64,000 nt of DNA from Streptomyces albiflavescens (GTDB lineage Bacteria > Actinomycetota > Actinomycetes > Streptomycetales > Streptomycetaceae): the NCBI RefSeq assembly GCF_014645835.1, contig NZ_BMMM01000008.1, positions 62,001 through 126,000 on the forward strand, in the 5' to 3' direction. Within the stretch, counting starts at the first letter, position 1. Each line of letters opens with the position of its first letter. Shown one piece after another: positions 26,596 through 35,394 of the stretch. The notes under the pieces were generated by a model that was given only the letters and a program-made list of their open reading frames with translations, did no database searches and had not been told where the DNA came from. The translations under genes were made by a program, and so were the position numbers.

Positions 26596-26622
26596 TACGT
26601 ATGACCTAGGGCGTTATACGTA
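26596..26622. promoter_or_regulatory. Putative operator between lacI and the MFS gene
   Basis: TACGTATGAC (26596-26605) and GTTATACGTA (26613-26622) match as an inverted repeat in 9 of 10 positions around 7 bp. This is a suitable LacI/TetR-type binding site controlling both divergent genes. Confidence 0.55.
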
Positions 26623-26672
26623 AAACTTGAGTTGCCGGGTCGGCTGGGGTGCTTCCGGGAGAAGGGCGGGAC

Positions 26673-27932
26673 ATGGCTGCGGGATACCTGGAGATCCTCA
26701 GGGCGAGGCACGCCGCACGGCTGCTCGTCGGCACGCTCACAGGGCGGCTGCCCAACGCCACCGCCGCCATCGCCATCGTGCTCTTCATCCGCGCGGAGGG
26801 CGGCACGTACAGCCTGGCCGGCGCGCTGGCCGCCGTCTACGGGGTGGCCAATGCCGTGGGCCAGCCGCTGCTCGGGCGGCTCGTGGACCTCTACGGGCAG
26901 CCGCGCGTCCAACTGCCGGCCGCGCTCGTCTCGGCCCTCGGAATGAGCGGCTTCGCGTTCGTGGGCACGGACCCGCTCCCGCTGGCGTATGTGTCGATGG
27001 CCGTCGCCGGGCTCTTCACCCCGCCTCTGGAGGGCGGCCTGCGTGCGCTGTGGCCCTCCGTCCTCCGAAAGGAGGAGCAGGTGCACACCGCGTACGCCAT
27101 GGACGCGGTGGCACAGGAAGTCATGTTCACGGTCGGACCGCTGCTGGTGACGCTGTGCGTGTCGCTCTGGTCCGCGCAGGCCGCGCTGCTCGTCCTGAAC
27201 GTCATCGGTGTCCTGGGCGCCCTCTCCGTGGTCGTCTCGCCGCCCTCGCGCGCGTGGCGCTCGGCCCCGCGCGAGGCGCACTGGCTGGGCGCGCTGCGCT
27301 CGGCCGGGCTGCTGGCCCTGCTCGGCGCGTTCCTGTTCGTGGGGATGGCCCTGGGCTCCATCACGGTCGCCGCGGTGTCGTACGCCGACGGTCACGGCGG
27401 GGACGCGGTGTACGGCTGGCTGATGGCGGGCATCGGCCTCGGCGCGCTCATCGGTGGCGCCGTGTACGGCATGCGGCAGTGGGGCGGCACGCCCGAGCGG
27501 CGACTGCGGGTGCTCGTCGCGCTTCTGGCGGTGTGTTACGTGCCGCTCACGCTGGTGCCCGGCCCGGTCGCCATGACGGGGCTCACCACGCTCGCCGGAG
27601 TCTTCCTGGCGCCCTGCATCGCCTGCGCGTTCGTCCTCGTCGACCGGCACGCGCCGACCGGAACCGTCACCGAGGCTTTCTCCTGGCTTGTGACGACGTT
27701 CACAGTGGGTGCCTCCGTCGGAACCGGCCTCGCCGGTCCCGTAGTCGAGTGGGGTGGAGCGGTGTGGGGCTTCGCCGTACCTGGCGCCGCCGGGGCCGCC
27801 GCACTGGTGGTTCTGCTGGCCACGGGGCGGGTCCTCGCAGCTACCGGGAAGGGTGCGGTCGTTGCGGTCTCATCGGAAAATGATCCAAACCGTGCCGTCG
27901 AACCCCGTTTCAGCTCAGGGGATCGGGCGTAA
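26673..27932 (+). CDS. Major facilitator superfamily transporter
   Basis: 419-aa, 12-helix-type permease. N-half helices start at GRLPNATAAIAIVLF (about 24), a charged cytoplasmic loop lies at about 200-215, and the C-half runs from about 220 to 400. The ATG at 26673 follows GGAGAAGGG; a GTG at 26649 is less likely. Substrate unknown; control by the divergent LacI gene is likely. Its stop codon TAA (27930-27932) forms the first bases of the pafA -10 box. Confidence 0.85.
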   Translation: MAAGYLEILRARHAARLLVGTLTGRLPNATAAIAIVLFIRAEGGTYSLAGALAAVYGVANAVGQPLLGRLVDLYGQPRVQLPAALVSALGMSGFAFVGTDPLPLAYVSMAVAGLFTPPLEGGLRALWPSVLRKEEQVHTAYAMDAVAQEVMFTVGPLLVTLCVSLWSAQAALLVLNVIGVLGALSVVVSPPSRAWRSAPREAHWLGALRSAGLLALLGAFLFVGMALGSITVAAVSYADGHGGDAVYGWLMAGIGLGALIGGAVYGMRQWGGTPERRLRVLVALLAVCYVPLTLVPGPVAMTGLTTLAGVFLAPCIACAFVLVDRHAPTGTVTEAFSWLVTTFTVGASVGTGLAGPVVEWGGAVWGFAVPGAAGAAALVVLLATGRVLAATGKGAVVAVSSENDPNRAVEPRFSSGDRA

Positions 27933-27941
27933 TGTTCAGTC

Positions 27942-29303
27942 ATGGACCGCCGCATTTTCGGGCTGGAGAACGAGTACGGCGTCACGTGTACGTTCAGGGG
28001 ACAGCGCCGCCTGTCTCCCGACGAGGTGGCGCGGTACCTCTTCCGCCGTGTCGTGTCATGGGGCCGCAGCAGCAATGTCTTTCTGCGGAACGGTGCCCGC
28101 CTCTATCTCGACGTGGGATCACATCCGGAATACGCGACACCCGAATGTGACAACGTGACGGAACTCGTCACCCACGACAAGGCCGGCGAGCGCATTCTCG
28201 AAGGACTCCTGGTGGACGCCGAACGACGCCTGCACGAGGAAGGAATCGCGGGCGACGTCTACCTGTTCAAGAACAACACCGACTCGGCGGGCAACTCCTA
28301 CGGGTGCCATGAGAACTATCTGGTGGCCCGGCACGGGGAGTTCTCCCGACTCGCGGACATCCTCATTCCGTTCCTCGTCACCAGGCAGCTCCTGTGCGGT
28401 GCCGGCAAGGTGCTGCAGACCCCGCGCGGCGCCGTGTACTGCGTCAGCCAGCGCGCCGAGCACATCTGGGAGGGCGTCAGCTCCGCGACGACCCGATCCC
28501 GGCCCATCATCAACACGCGGGACGAGCCGCACGCCGACGCCGAGCGCTACCGCCGGCTGCATGTCATCGTCGGCGACTCGAACATGTCCGAGACGACCAT
28601 GCTCCTCAAGGTCGGCGCCACCGACCTCGTACTGCGCATGATCGAGGCGGGCACGGTCATGCGCGACCTCACCCTGGAGAACCCGATCCGGGCGATCCGC
28701 GAGGTCAGTCACGACATCACGGGCCGGCGCAAGGTGCGCCTGGCCAGCGGCCGCGAGGCCTCTGCCCTCGAAGTGCAGCGCGAGTACTTCGAGAAGGCCG
28801 TGGACTTCTGCGAGCGCCGCGGCATCCGCACCGGCACCGTCGAGCAGGTCCTCGAACTGTGGGGCCGCACGCTCGACGCGATCGAGGCCGAGGACCTCGA
28901 CCGGATCGGCACCGAGATCGACTGGGTCATGAAGTACAAGCTCATCGAGCGGTACCGCGCCAAGCACAACATGACGATGTCGCACCCGCGGGTCGCGCAG
29001 ATAGACCTCGCCTACCACGACATCCACCGTCGCCGCGGCCTGTACTACCTGCTGGAGAGGAAGGGGCAGGCCGCCAGGATCTGCAACGACCTGAAGATCT
29101 TCGAGGGCAAGTCCGTGCCGCCCCAGACCACTCGGGCGCGGCTGCGCGGCGACTTCATCCGGCGCGCACAGGAACAGCGCCGCGACTTCACCGTCGACTG
29201 GGTCCATCTGAAGCTGAACGACCAGGCGCAGCGCACCGTGTTGTGCAAGGACCCGTTCCGTTCCGTGGACGACCGGGTGGAGAAGTTGATCGCCGGAATG
29301 TGA
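27942..29303 (+). CDS. pafA: Pup-protein ligase PafA
   Basis: 453-aa ligase that phosphorylates the Pup C-terminal Glu with ATP and joins it to substrate lysines. The start FGLENEYG provides Mg/ATP ligands (Glu9, Glu11), and Asp57 in RLYLDVGSHPEY is the catalytic base. It lacks the Dop-specific loop. There is no ribosome site before the ATG, which lies 6 nt after TAATGT (27930-27935), so the mRNA is predicted leaderless. It is separated from pup by the LacI-MFS pair. Confidence 0.96.
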   Translation: MDRRIFGLENEYGVTCTFRGQRRLSPDEVARYLFRRVVSWGRSSNVFLRNGARLYLDVGSHPEYATPECDNVTELVTHDKAGERILEGLLVDAERRLHEEGIAGDVYLFKNNTDSAGNSYGCHENYLVARHGEFSRLADILIPFLVTRQLLCGAGKVLQTPRGAVYCVSQRAEHIWEGVSSATTRSRPIINTRDEPHADAERYRRLHVIVGDSNMSETTMLLKVGATDLVLRMIEAGTVMRDLTLENPIRAIREVSHDITGRRKVRLASGREASALEVQREYFEKAVDFCERRGIRTGTVEQVLELWGRTLDAIEAEDLDRIGTEIDWVMKYKLIERYRAKHNMTMSHPRVAQIDLAYHDIHRRRGLYYLLERKGQAARICNDLKIFEGKSVPPQTTRARLRGDFIRRAQEQRRDFTVDWVHLKLNDQAQRTVLCKDPFRSVDDRVEKLIAGM

Positions 29304-29778
29304 GCAGGCTCCGGCCCGCTCGCGTGCCGATCGGTTCTGGATGCCCGATGCCCGGAGGTGTGACCACCTCCGGGCATCGGGCGTTTTTGGTGGTGCGGCG
29401 CCGGTTGTTGTCCACGGTGTGTACGTGACTGTGAGAGAGATGTCACGATTCCCCGCGTGGGACGGTCTGGGCGGAATCATCCCTTCCTGTCGGTGTTCAG
29501 GGCTGTCCGTCATGGCAAATCACCATGAAATGGTCGCCGTTCCTGGTTGTCCCTTTATCACGTGAGATCGAACAATCGTGCGCGACGCGCCGAGATCCAG
29601 GTCGGTCGGACTCATGCCCGGAGTGCCGTCCTGGCGGGAAATCCCCGGTCCGTCTTCTTTGTCTGCTGCTAGCTTCGAGCCTTCGGCATGACCATGACCA
29701 AATTGCCGATATCGCTGCGGAGTCCCCTGGCCGGGGGACTTCCGCGCTCGCAGCAACAACACATACCGGGGGCTCATT
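29304..29778. other. 475-bp intergenic region between pafA and a secreted protease gene
   Basis: After the pafA terminator I see no gene. A small hairpin AGTCCCC/GGGGACT lies at 29721-29740, just before the next gene's leader. The promoter of the secreted protein must lie in 29400-29750, but I cannot fix it. Confidence 0.6.
29344..29387 (+). terminator. Intrinsic terminator of pafA
   Basis: A 17-bp perfect stem (29344-29360 with 29365-29381), 4-nt loop, then CGTTTTT. It is the most textbook-like terminator in the window. Confidence 0.92.
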
Positions 29779-30411
29779 TTGCGCTCTGTCAAGACACACG
29801 GACGCGCGGCGCTCGTTCTCGCCACAGCGGGAACCGTGATCGCGACCGCCCTGGTGGGAGTGACCGCCTCGCCTGCCTCGGCGTACTGCCGTAGCGGCAT
29901 GACGAAGTGGAACAGCACCTCCAGTGCAAAGACCATCGGCGTCAACACCACGTTCCCCAGCGGGCTGCGGAACGGCCTCAACGGCGGCCTGAAGCAGTGG
30001 AACCGCACCGGCTCCGCGCTGCGCTACAACTCGCCCGTCTACACCGCCGGCTGGCTGATCTACGCCTTCCGCGCCTCGTACAGCTACACCAGCCTCATGG
30101 GCAACGCGCCGGGGTACGCCGCAACCCAGGTGTCGGGAAGCACGCACAACGGCGGAACGCTGTACCTGTCCAACCGCTTCACCTGGGTGAACGCCAGCCA
30201 GAACATCAGCCAGAGGAAGGCCGACGTACAGACGGTCGTCGTGCACGAGGTCGGTCACTTCACCGGCCTCGCCCACCCGTGGCCCGGCCCCTGCACGGAC
30301 GGGTCGGCGTATACGGCCGCCGAGAAGGGGTCGGTCATGACGACCATCAACACCGGGACCCGGCGCGCTCTGAACAGCGACGACATAGCCGGCGTCCGGG
30401 CCATCTACTGA
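29779..30411 (+). CDS. Secreted metzincin-like zinc protease
   Basis: 210 aa. The signal peptide (about 1-35) ends ASPASA before YCR. The mature protein of about 175 residues carries HEVGHFTGLAH, matching HExxHxxGxxH of metzincins, and a following MTTINTGT segment is a candidate Met-turn. No pro-domain or C-terminal domain is visible, so it is a minimal matrixin-like enzyme. The start appears to be TTG at 29779 with a GGGGG site upstream. Substrate unknown. Confidence 0.8.
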   Translation: MRSVKTHGRAALVLATAGTVIATALVGVTASPASAYCRSGMTKWNSTSSAKTIGVNTTFPSGLRNGLNGGLKQWNRTGSALRYNSPVYTAGWLIYAFRASYSYTSLMGNAPGYAATQVSGSTHNGGTLYLSNRFTWVNASQNISQRKADVQTVVVHEVGHFTGLAHPWPGPCTDGSAYTAAEKGSVMTTINTGTRRALNSDDIAGVRAIY

Positions 30412-30425
30412 CGGGGGAAGCAGAA

Positions 30426-31094
30426 ATGAGTGCAGTTCGCACAGTGCGGTCGCGCGCCCTGGTGCGTGCCTCGGCCGCTCTCGCCCTGCTCGCCCTCGGC
30501 GCCTCGGCGTGCGCAGGGTCCACCGGCGGGGAGCACGAGGGCACGGCGAAGAAGTCCGGCACCAAGGCCGTGCGCGTCATCGAGGGACACCCGTACGCCG
30601 TCGACAGCAGCCCCGCGGCCGCGATCGCGTTCCCGATGAACGAGAACGTCTTCGAGGGCACGGTCGTGGACCGGCGTCCCGATGTGCACGCCACGGACGT
30701 GCTCGACGACGGAACGAAGTTCGAGGTCGTGTACACGCCCGTCGTCGTCAGGGTCGACACGGTCCACAAGGGCGCGCTGAAGAAGGGCGCCGAGGTCGTC
30801 GTACGGTCCATGGGCGGCACCGCCGACGGGGTCCGGTACGCGATCGAGGAGGCCCCGGCCAAGAAGACGTTCGCGAAGGGCACTTCGCTGGTCGTCTTCG
30901 GCAGCGAGTACTCGGCCGTGGACTCGGAGAGCGGCCCGGCCATCACGCCCAACTTCCTCTACCGGGAAGCCGGCGACACGGTCGTCGACGCCACCTACGC
31001 GCGCGGTGCGTACGACGGGGGGCCCGCCGACCGGATGAACCGGGCGGAGTTCCTTCGCAAGCTCCGCCCGCTGTCCGCGAAGACGGCCTCCTGA
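30426..31094 (+). CDS. Putative lipoprotein of unknown function
   Basis: 222 aa. The signal segment ends ALGASAC, a weak lipobox, with the lipidated Cys at about residue 29. The rest is a soluble, mostly beta domain without a motif I recognise. The ATG at 30426 follows GGGGGAAG and lies 14 nt after the protease stop, so the two are probably co-transcribed, which hints at a cell-surface role related to the protease. Confidence 0.7.
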   Translation: MSAVRTVRSRALVRASAALALLALGASACAGSTGGEHEGTAKKSGTKAVRVIEGHPYAVDSSPAAAIAFPMNENVFEGTVVDRRPDVHATDVLDDGTKFEVVYTPVVVRVDTVHKGALKKGAEVVVRSMGGTADGVRYAIEEAPAKKTFAKGTSLVVFGSEYSAVDSESGPAITPNFLYREAGDTVVDATYARGAYDGGPADRMNRAEFLRKLRPLSAKTAS

Positions 31095-31125
31095 CAGACC
31101 GTCCGCGGGTCGCTCGGGACTGACA

Positions 31126-31156
31126 GTCGCCCGGACCGGTCACCGGTCCGGGCGAC
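31126..31156 (+). terminator. Terminator after the lipoprotein gene
   Basis: A near-perfect GC stem, 31126-31139 with 31143-31156, 31 bp after the stop. Confidence 0.75.
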
Positions 31157-31243
31157 GGCGTGTCTCGCGTCAGACCGTACGGGGCGCACGTAGGTCGTAG
31201 AGTGGCGGCCATTGCCCCCCACCCCCGACTCCCAGTTGGACTG

Positions 31244-32224
31244 ATGAACTACAACGTGAAACGACGTGCCGTGGTGCTCCTGGCCGTTCCCGCCCTGTTG
31301 TTCACCGCCGCGTGCGGATCGGACGACAAGAGTGACAGTGAGGCGGCGGCGGGCGTCGCTACGGTCAAGGGGAAGTTCGGGGCCAAGCCCGAGATCTCCG
31401 TGCCCAAGAGCGGGAAGCCGTCCGACAAGACCGTGGTCAAAACGGTCTCGACGGGCAGCGGAGCCGTGATCAAGGCCTCCGACTACGTCCGGCTGGACTG
31501 GACCGTCGAGAAGTGGGGGAGCAGTCAGGCGCTGGGTGGCACCTGGGCCTCGGCGACCGCCGGCTCCAGTACGCCACGGCAGCAGTCCGTCGACCAGATC
31601 GGCAAGCAGAGCCAGCAGCTGCCCGCCAAGGTGCTGGACGCCGTGAAGGGGCAGAAGACGGGCAGCCGGATCCTGGTGCAGGGCACCGCGGGCGACCTGA
31701 TCGGCGCGGGACTGAACACCTCCTCCGGCATCACCGCCAAGGATGTGCTCATCTGGGTGGTCGACGCGGTCGGCTCCGCCGCCGTCGACGCCAAGGCCTA
31801 TGTCAAGGGGACGCAGGCGGCACCCGACCCCGGCATGCCCACGGTGTCGGCCCCCGCGCCGAAGGCGGCGACCATCACCATCCCCAAGGACACCAAGGCG
31901 CCCAAGGACCTCAAGCAGCAGGTGCTGATCAAGGGTACCGGCAAGAAGGTGGAGGCCGGCCAGGGCCTCATCGCCCAGTACACCGGGGTGAAGTGGGAGG
32001 ACGGCAAGCAGTTCGACTCCTCCTGGGACCACGGTGGCGCCACCGCCTTCCAGATCGGCACCGGCTCCGTGGTGGCCGGCTGGGACAAGGGCCTCGTCGG
32101 CAAGAACGTGGGCGACCGCGTCCTTCTGGTGATCCCGCCGTCCCTCGGCTACGGCGCCAATCCCAGCAGCGAGCTGGCCAAGAACACTCTCGTCTTCGTG
32201 GTCGATATCCTCGGAACGGTCTGA
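31244..32224 (+). CDS. FKBP-type peptidyl-prolyl isomerase lipoprotein with two FKBP domains
   Basis: 326-aa surface-anchored folding helper. The lipoprotein signal ends FTAAC (Cys19). The first FKBP-like domain (about 70-190) is degenerate. The second (about 225-325) keeps typical residues such as QFDSSWDHG, GWDKGL and IPPSLGYG. The ATG at 31244 lies about 40 nt after TAGAGT (31197-31202). A single-domain FKBP follows after 55 nt. Confidence 0.85.
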   Translation: MNYNVKRRAVVLLAVPALLFTAACGSDDKSDSEAAAGVATVKGKFGAKPEISVPKSGKPSDKTVVKTVSTGSGAVIKASDYVRLDWTVEKWGSSQALGGTWASATAGSSTPRQQSVDQIGKQSQQLPAKVLDAVKGQKTGSRILVQGTAGDLIGAGLNTSSGITAKDVLIWVVDAVGSAAVDAKAYVKGTQAAPDPGMPTVSAPAPKAATITIPKDTKAPKDLKQQVLIKGTGKKVEAGQGLIAQYTGVKWEDGKQFDSSWDHGGATAFQIGTGSVVAGWDKGLVGKNVGDRVLLVIPPSLGYGANPSSELAKNTLVFVVDILGTV

Positions 32225-32279
32225 CCACAGAGTCTGTGAGACTGTCCGGGACGATGGCCGTGCAACAAGGAGTAATGAA

Positions 32280-32651
32280 GTGAGCATCGAGAAGCCCGAG
32301 ATCGACTTCCCGGGCGGCGAGCCCCCGGCGGACCTCGAGATCAAGGACATCTGGGAGGGCGACGGTCCGGTCGCCAAGGCCGGCGACTTCGTCAAGGTCC
32401 ACTACGTGGGCGTGGCCTTCTCCACCGGCGAGGAGTTCGACGCCTCCTGGAACCGCGGCACCCCGCTCGAGTTCCAGCTCGGCGTCGGCCAGGTCATCAG
32501 CGGCTGGGACCAGGGCGTGCAGGGCATGAAGGTCGGCGGCCGTCGCCAGCTGACCATCCCGGCGCACCTCGCGTACGGCGACCGCGGCGCCGGCGGCCGT
32601 ATCGCCCCCGGCGAGACGCTGATCTTCGTCTGCGACCTGGTTTCGGTCTGA
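32280..32651 (+). CDS. FKBP-type peptidyl-prolyl cis-trans isomerase (cytosolic)
   Basis: 123-aa single FKBP domain without a signal peptide. Active-site residues include VHYVG, FDASW, VISGWDQG and IPAHLAYGDRG. GTG at 32280 follows AAGGAG at 7 nt. It is probably co-transcribed with the double-domain lipoprotein FKBP. Proximity to pafA is conserved in Streptomyces. Confidence 0.93.
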   Translation: MSIEKPEIDFPGGEPPADLEIKDIWEGDGPVAKAGDFVKVHYVGVAFSTGEEFDASWNRGTPLEFQLGVGQVISGWDQGVQGMKVGGRRQLTIPAHLAYGDRGAGGRIAPGETLIFVCDLVSV

Positions 32652-32750
32652 TCCGCCGCCGCGATCGGATTCCGGCCGATCATCACGGCCGGACTTCGGT
32701 CCGATCTTCGTACGCCGTGTGATCAGGGTCTGACCGGACCCGATCACCTG

Positions 32751-32778
32751 GGGCCCATGCCTGTCCGGGCATGGGCCC
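32751..32778 (+). terminator. Terminator after the FKBP gene
   Basis: A perfect 11-bp stem, 32751-32761 with 32768-32778, followed by CGGCTTTT. Confidence 0.82.
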
Positions 32779-32846
32779 TCGGCTTTTGCCGCGACACTCC
32801 GGAGCGGTACGGTCATCGGTCGGAAGCACCATAGGGAAGGGCATCG

Positions 32847-33800
32847 ATGGCCATTGCCAAGGCCGAGCGGCTGATGAACCTGGCGCTGTGTCTGCTCGGG
32901 ACGCGACGGCCGCTCAGCAAGCGGGAGCTGCGTGAGTCCATCGAGGCCTATCTGGAAGCGGGCTCGGACGATTCCTTCAACCGGATGTTCGAGCGCGACA
33001 AGGACGATCTGCGCGAACTCGGCCTGGTCATCGAGACGGTGGAGAACCTCGACGGCGAGGTCGGCTATCTCGCCCGCCGCGACAGCAACCGGCTGCCGCC
33101 CATCACGCTCGACGCCGAGGAGGCCGCCGCTCTCGGTCTCGCCGCCAAGGTCTGGCAGCAGGCTCGCCTCGCCGGCGCGGCGAGCGGTGCCCTGCAGAAG
33201 CTGCGCGCCGCGGGTCTTCCCGAGGACGTGGACCCGTACGAGGCCCATGGCGCACTGGAGCCGCACATCCCCGTCCACGAGGCGGCCTTCGAGCCGCTGA
33301 TGCTCGCCTGCCGCGACCGCCGCCCCGTCGTCTTCGACTACCGCAAGGCCACCGCGGCGCACCCCGAGACCCGGCACGTCGAGCCGTGGGCCCTGGAGTG
33401 CTGGCGCGGCCACTGGTACCTGGCGGGCTGGGACCGCGACCGCGGTGCCGAGCGCGTCTTCAGGCTCTCCCGGATCACCGGGAAGGTCCGCACCCGCGCG
33501 GGGCGGTACACGGCCGAGGTGCCCGACGTCGTCACCGTGCGCGAGACGGTCGCCGGCTGGGCGGGGGAGATCGCCGACCGCTCCGCGCTGATCCGGCTGC
33601 GCTCCGGCTCGGGCTACCCGCTGCGGGCCAAGGCCGTCTCCGTACGGGAACTGGGCGACGGCTGGGACGAGTTGGAGATTCCGTACGGGCACGGCCTGGA
33701 CGCCTGGCTCGTCGAGTTCGGGCCCGACGTGGTGGTTCTGGAGCCCGCCGAGCTGCGGGCCGACGTCGTGGACCGGCTGCGCGCCGTGGCCAAGGGCTGA
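32847..33800 (+). CDS. pafB: WYL-domain transcriptional activator PafB
   Basis: 317-aa half of the PafBC activator. An N-terminal winged helix (about 5-65, ERDKDDLRELG) is followed by a WYL domain (about 145-225) with HWYLAGWDR, and a C-terminal WCX region. In mycobacteria PafBC activates the LexA-independent DNA damage response by binding RecA-NDp promoters. The ATG at 32847 has GGGAAGGG upstream, and TACGGT shortly before could be its -10. pafC starts 16 nt after its stop. Confidence 0.93.
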   Translation: MAIAKAERLMNLALCLLGTRRPLSKRELRESIEAYLEAGSDDSFNRMFERDKDDLRELGLVIETVENLDGEVGYLARRDSNRLPPITLDAEEAAALGLAAKVWQQARLAGAASGALQKLRAAGLPEDVDPYEAHGALEPHIPVHEAAFEPLMLACRDRRPVVFDYRKATAAHPETRHVEPWALECWRGHWYLAGWDRDRGAERVFRLSRITGKVRTRAGRYTAEVPDVVTVRETVAGWAGEIADRSALIRLRSGSGYPLRAKAVSVRELGDGWDELEIPYGHGLDAWLVEFGPDVVVLEPAELRADVVDRLRAVAKG

Positions 33801-33816
33801 AGGGGAACGTAAGAAA

Positions 33817-34842
33817 GTGGTAGGAAAACCGGCCAGGCCCACGAACGCGATCGACCAGACCCGGCGGATGCTCTCGCTGGTGACCTATCTGCGCGAGCGC
33901 CCCGGCGCACGCGTCGGTGACGTCGCCCGGGCCTTCGGGGTCACCGAGGACGAGCTGATCTCCGACCTCGACGTGCTGCCGCTGTGCGGCACCAGCTTCC
34001 GCGGCGGCGATCTGCTCGACATCGACACCGACGGCGACCGGATCTGGTGGCACAACCCGGACGATGTCGCGGAACCCCTGAGGATCGCCGCCGACGAGGC
34101 GACCGCGCTGCTGGTGGCCGCCCGTGCGGTGTCCACGCTGCCGGGCCTTCGCGAGGGCGACCGGCAGGCGCTGCTGCGTGCCACCGCCAAGGTGGAGGCC
34201 GCCTCGGGCGAGGCGGCGGGCGCCAGCTCCCGGCTTTCGGTGACCTTCGAGTCCGAGGGCGGCGTCTTCGCGGACGTCGACCGGGCGATCTCCGAGCGGC
34301 GCAGGCTGTGGATCCGCTACTACTCGCCCTCACGGGACGAGCTCACCGAGCGCGAGATCGACCCGATCCGCCTGGTCAGCGTCGGGCACACGTACGTGGA
34401 GGCCTGGTGCCGCCGCTCCGAGGCACGCCGCACCTTCCGGCTCGACCGGGTCGCGGAGATCCGCATCCTGGACGAGCCGTCCGCGCCGCCCGAGGTCGAG
34501 CTGCGGGACCTCTCCGAGGGGCTGGTGCAGCCCGCCGCCGAGGACCCCGAGGTGGTCGTCGAGGTCGGACCGGGCGGGCGCTGGGTCGCCGAGTACTACC
34601 CGCACGACAGCGCGGATGAGCTGCCGGACGGCGGGTTGCGTATCACTCTGCGGACCCCCGATCCCGCGTCGCTGCGGCGGTTGGCGCTGCGCCTCGGCGG
34701 TGACGGCCGGATCGTGTCGCCGCAGGTCCTCGCTGACAGCGCCCGGCAGGCGGCCCGCGAGGCGCTCGCCGCCTACGACGGGCTCGACGGGCTGCAGGGG
34801 GATCAGGACGGGCCGTACGACAGGCAGGAGCAGGGCCTTTGA
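33817..34842 (+). CDS. pafC: WYL-domain transcriptional activator PafC
   Basis: 341-aa partner of PafB with the same layout: HTH (about 12-70, VGDVARAFGVTEDELISDL), WYL domain (about 145-225, TYVEAWCRRSEARRTFRLDRV) and WCX domain. In this copy the W-Y-L triad reads T-Y-V. The start is GTG at 33817. Three promoters in this window fit the PafBC consensus (14424, 37881 and 61031). Its stop overlaps the next gene's TTG start. Confidence 0.92.
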   Translation: MVGKPARPTNAIDQTRRMLSLVTYLRERPGARVGDVARAFGVTEDELISDLDVLPLCGTSFRGGDLLDIDTDGDRIWWHNPDDVAEPLRIAADEATALLVAARAVSTLPGLREGDRQALLRATAKVEAASGEAAGASSRLSVTFESEGGVFADVDRAISERRRLWIRYYSPSRDELTEREIDPIRLVSVGHTYVEAWCRRSEARRTFRLDRVAEIRILDEPSAPPEVELRDLSEGLVQPAAEDPEVVVEVGPGGRWVAEYYPHDSADELPDGGLRITLRTPDPASLRRLALRLGGDGRIVSPQVLADSARQAAREALAAYDGLDGLQGDQDGPYDRQEQGL

Positions 34843-35189
34843 GCACGTCGTCGATGTCTGGGATGTCTGGTGCGCCGGAGCGGACCGGCACGTCCGGGAA
34901 GGCCGGTGCACCGTCGGGTGCCCCGGAGATGTCGGTGGTGACGGCCTTCGCCGGGATGAGAAGGGTGGTCGACGTGATGTTCAAGGCCGCCTGCCCCGAC
35001 TGCCGGGCCGGCTTCGAGCTCACGGCGAGCGCTCTGCGGCTGGCCATCGGCGCCAGCAGCCGTACCACCTTCTACTCCTTCACCTGCCCCGAGTGCGGCG
35101 CCGCCGTGCGCAAGCCGGCGGGTGAGCGCATCGTCGAGCTGCTCACCGGCGGCGGGGTGCGGACCCTGCGCCTGCACTCCACCCTCTAG
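34839..35189 (+). CDS. Small zinc-ribbon protein of unknown function
   Basis: 116 aa from TTG at 34839, with AGGAG 8 nt upstream and a start overlapping the pafC stop. A later ATG at 34977 would leave just the conserved part of about 70 aa. That part has CPDC...CPEC, a zinc ribbon, so it may bind nucleic acid or protein. The N-terminus is low-complexity. Coupling to pafC suggests a role in the same regulatory unit, but I know no function. Confidence 0.65.
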   Translation: MSTSSMSGMSGAPERTGTSGKAGAPSGAPEMSVVTAFAGMRRVVDVMFKAACPDCRAGFELTASALRLAIGASSRTTFYSFTCPECGAAVRKPAGERIVELLTGGGVRTLRLHSTL

Positions 35190-35199
35190 GGTCGACGTC

Positions 35200-35394
35200 A
35201 TGTTCTGGCCGATGTTTGCGATCGCTGTGGGATTCGTGGGAATCGCCGTACTCGGCGTGCTCGCCGTCCGTGTCTTTCTGGAAGCGGAGCGTTTGGGCCG
35301 ACAGGTTTCCGATTCCGCGCGCCGCATCAGCAGGGCCGCGGAGGATCTGGAGCGGGCGGCTGCGAGTACGGCGAGCTCCATGGATGCCCTGTGA
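35200..35394 (+). CDS. Small single-pass membrane protein of unknown function
   Basis: 64 aa. One transmembrane helix (about 3-27, AIAVGFVGIAVLGVLAVRVF) is followed by a cytoplasmic amphipathic helix or coiled coil (30-64). The ATG at 35200 lies 7 nt after TAGGGT (35187-35192), so it is probably leaderless, and the -10 includes the stop codon of the preceding gene. No homologous family comes to mind. Confidence 0.65.
   Translation: MFWPMFAIAVGFVGIAVLGVLAVRVFLEAERLGRQVSDSARRISRAAEDLERAAASTASSMDAL

Noticed and set aside
29486..29510. Fourth PafBC-type promoter (TGTCGGTG)
   Set aside because: The hexamer 8 nt downstream is TGTCCG, not TAnnnT, and the next gene starts almost 300 bp away.
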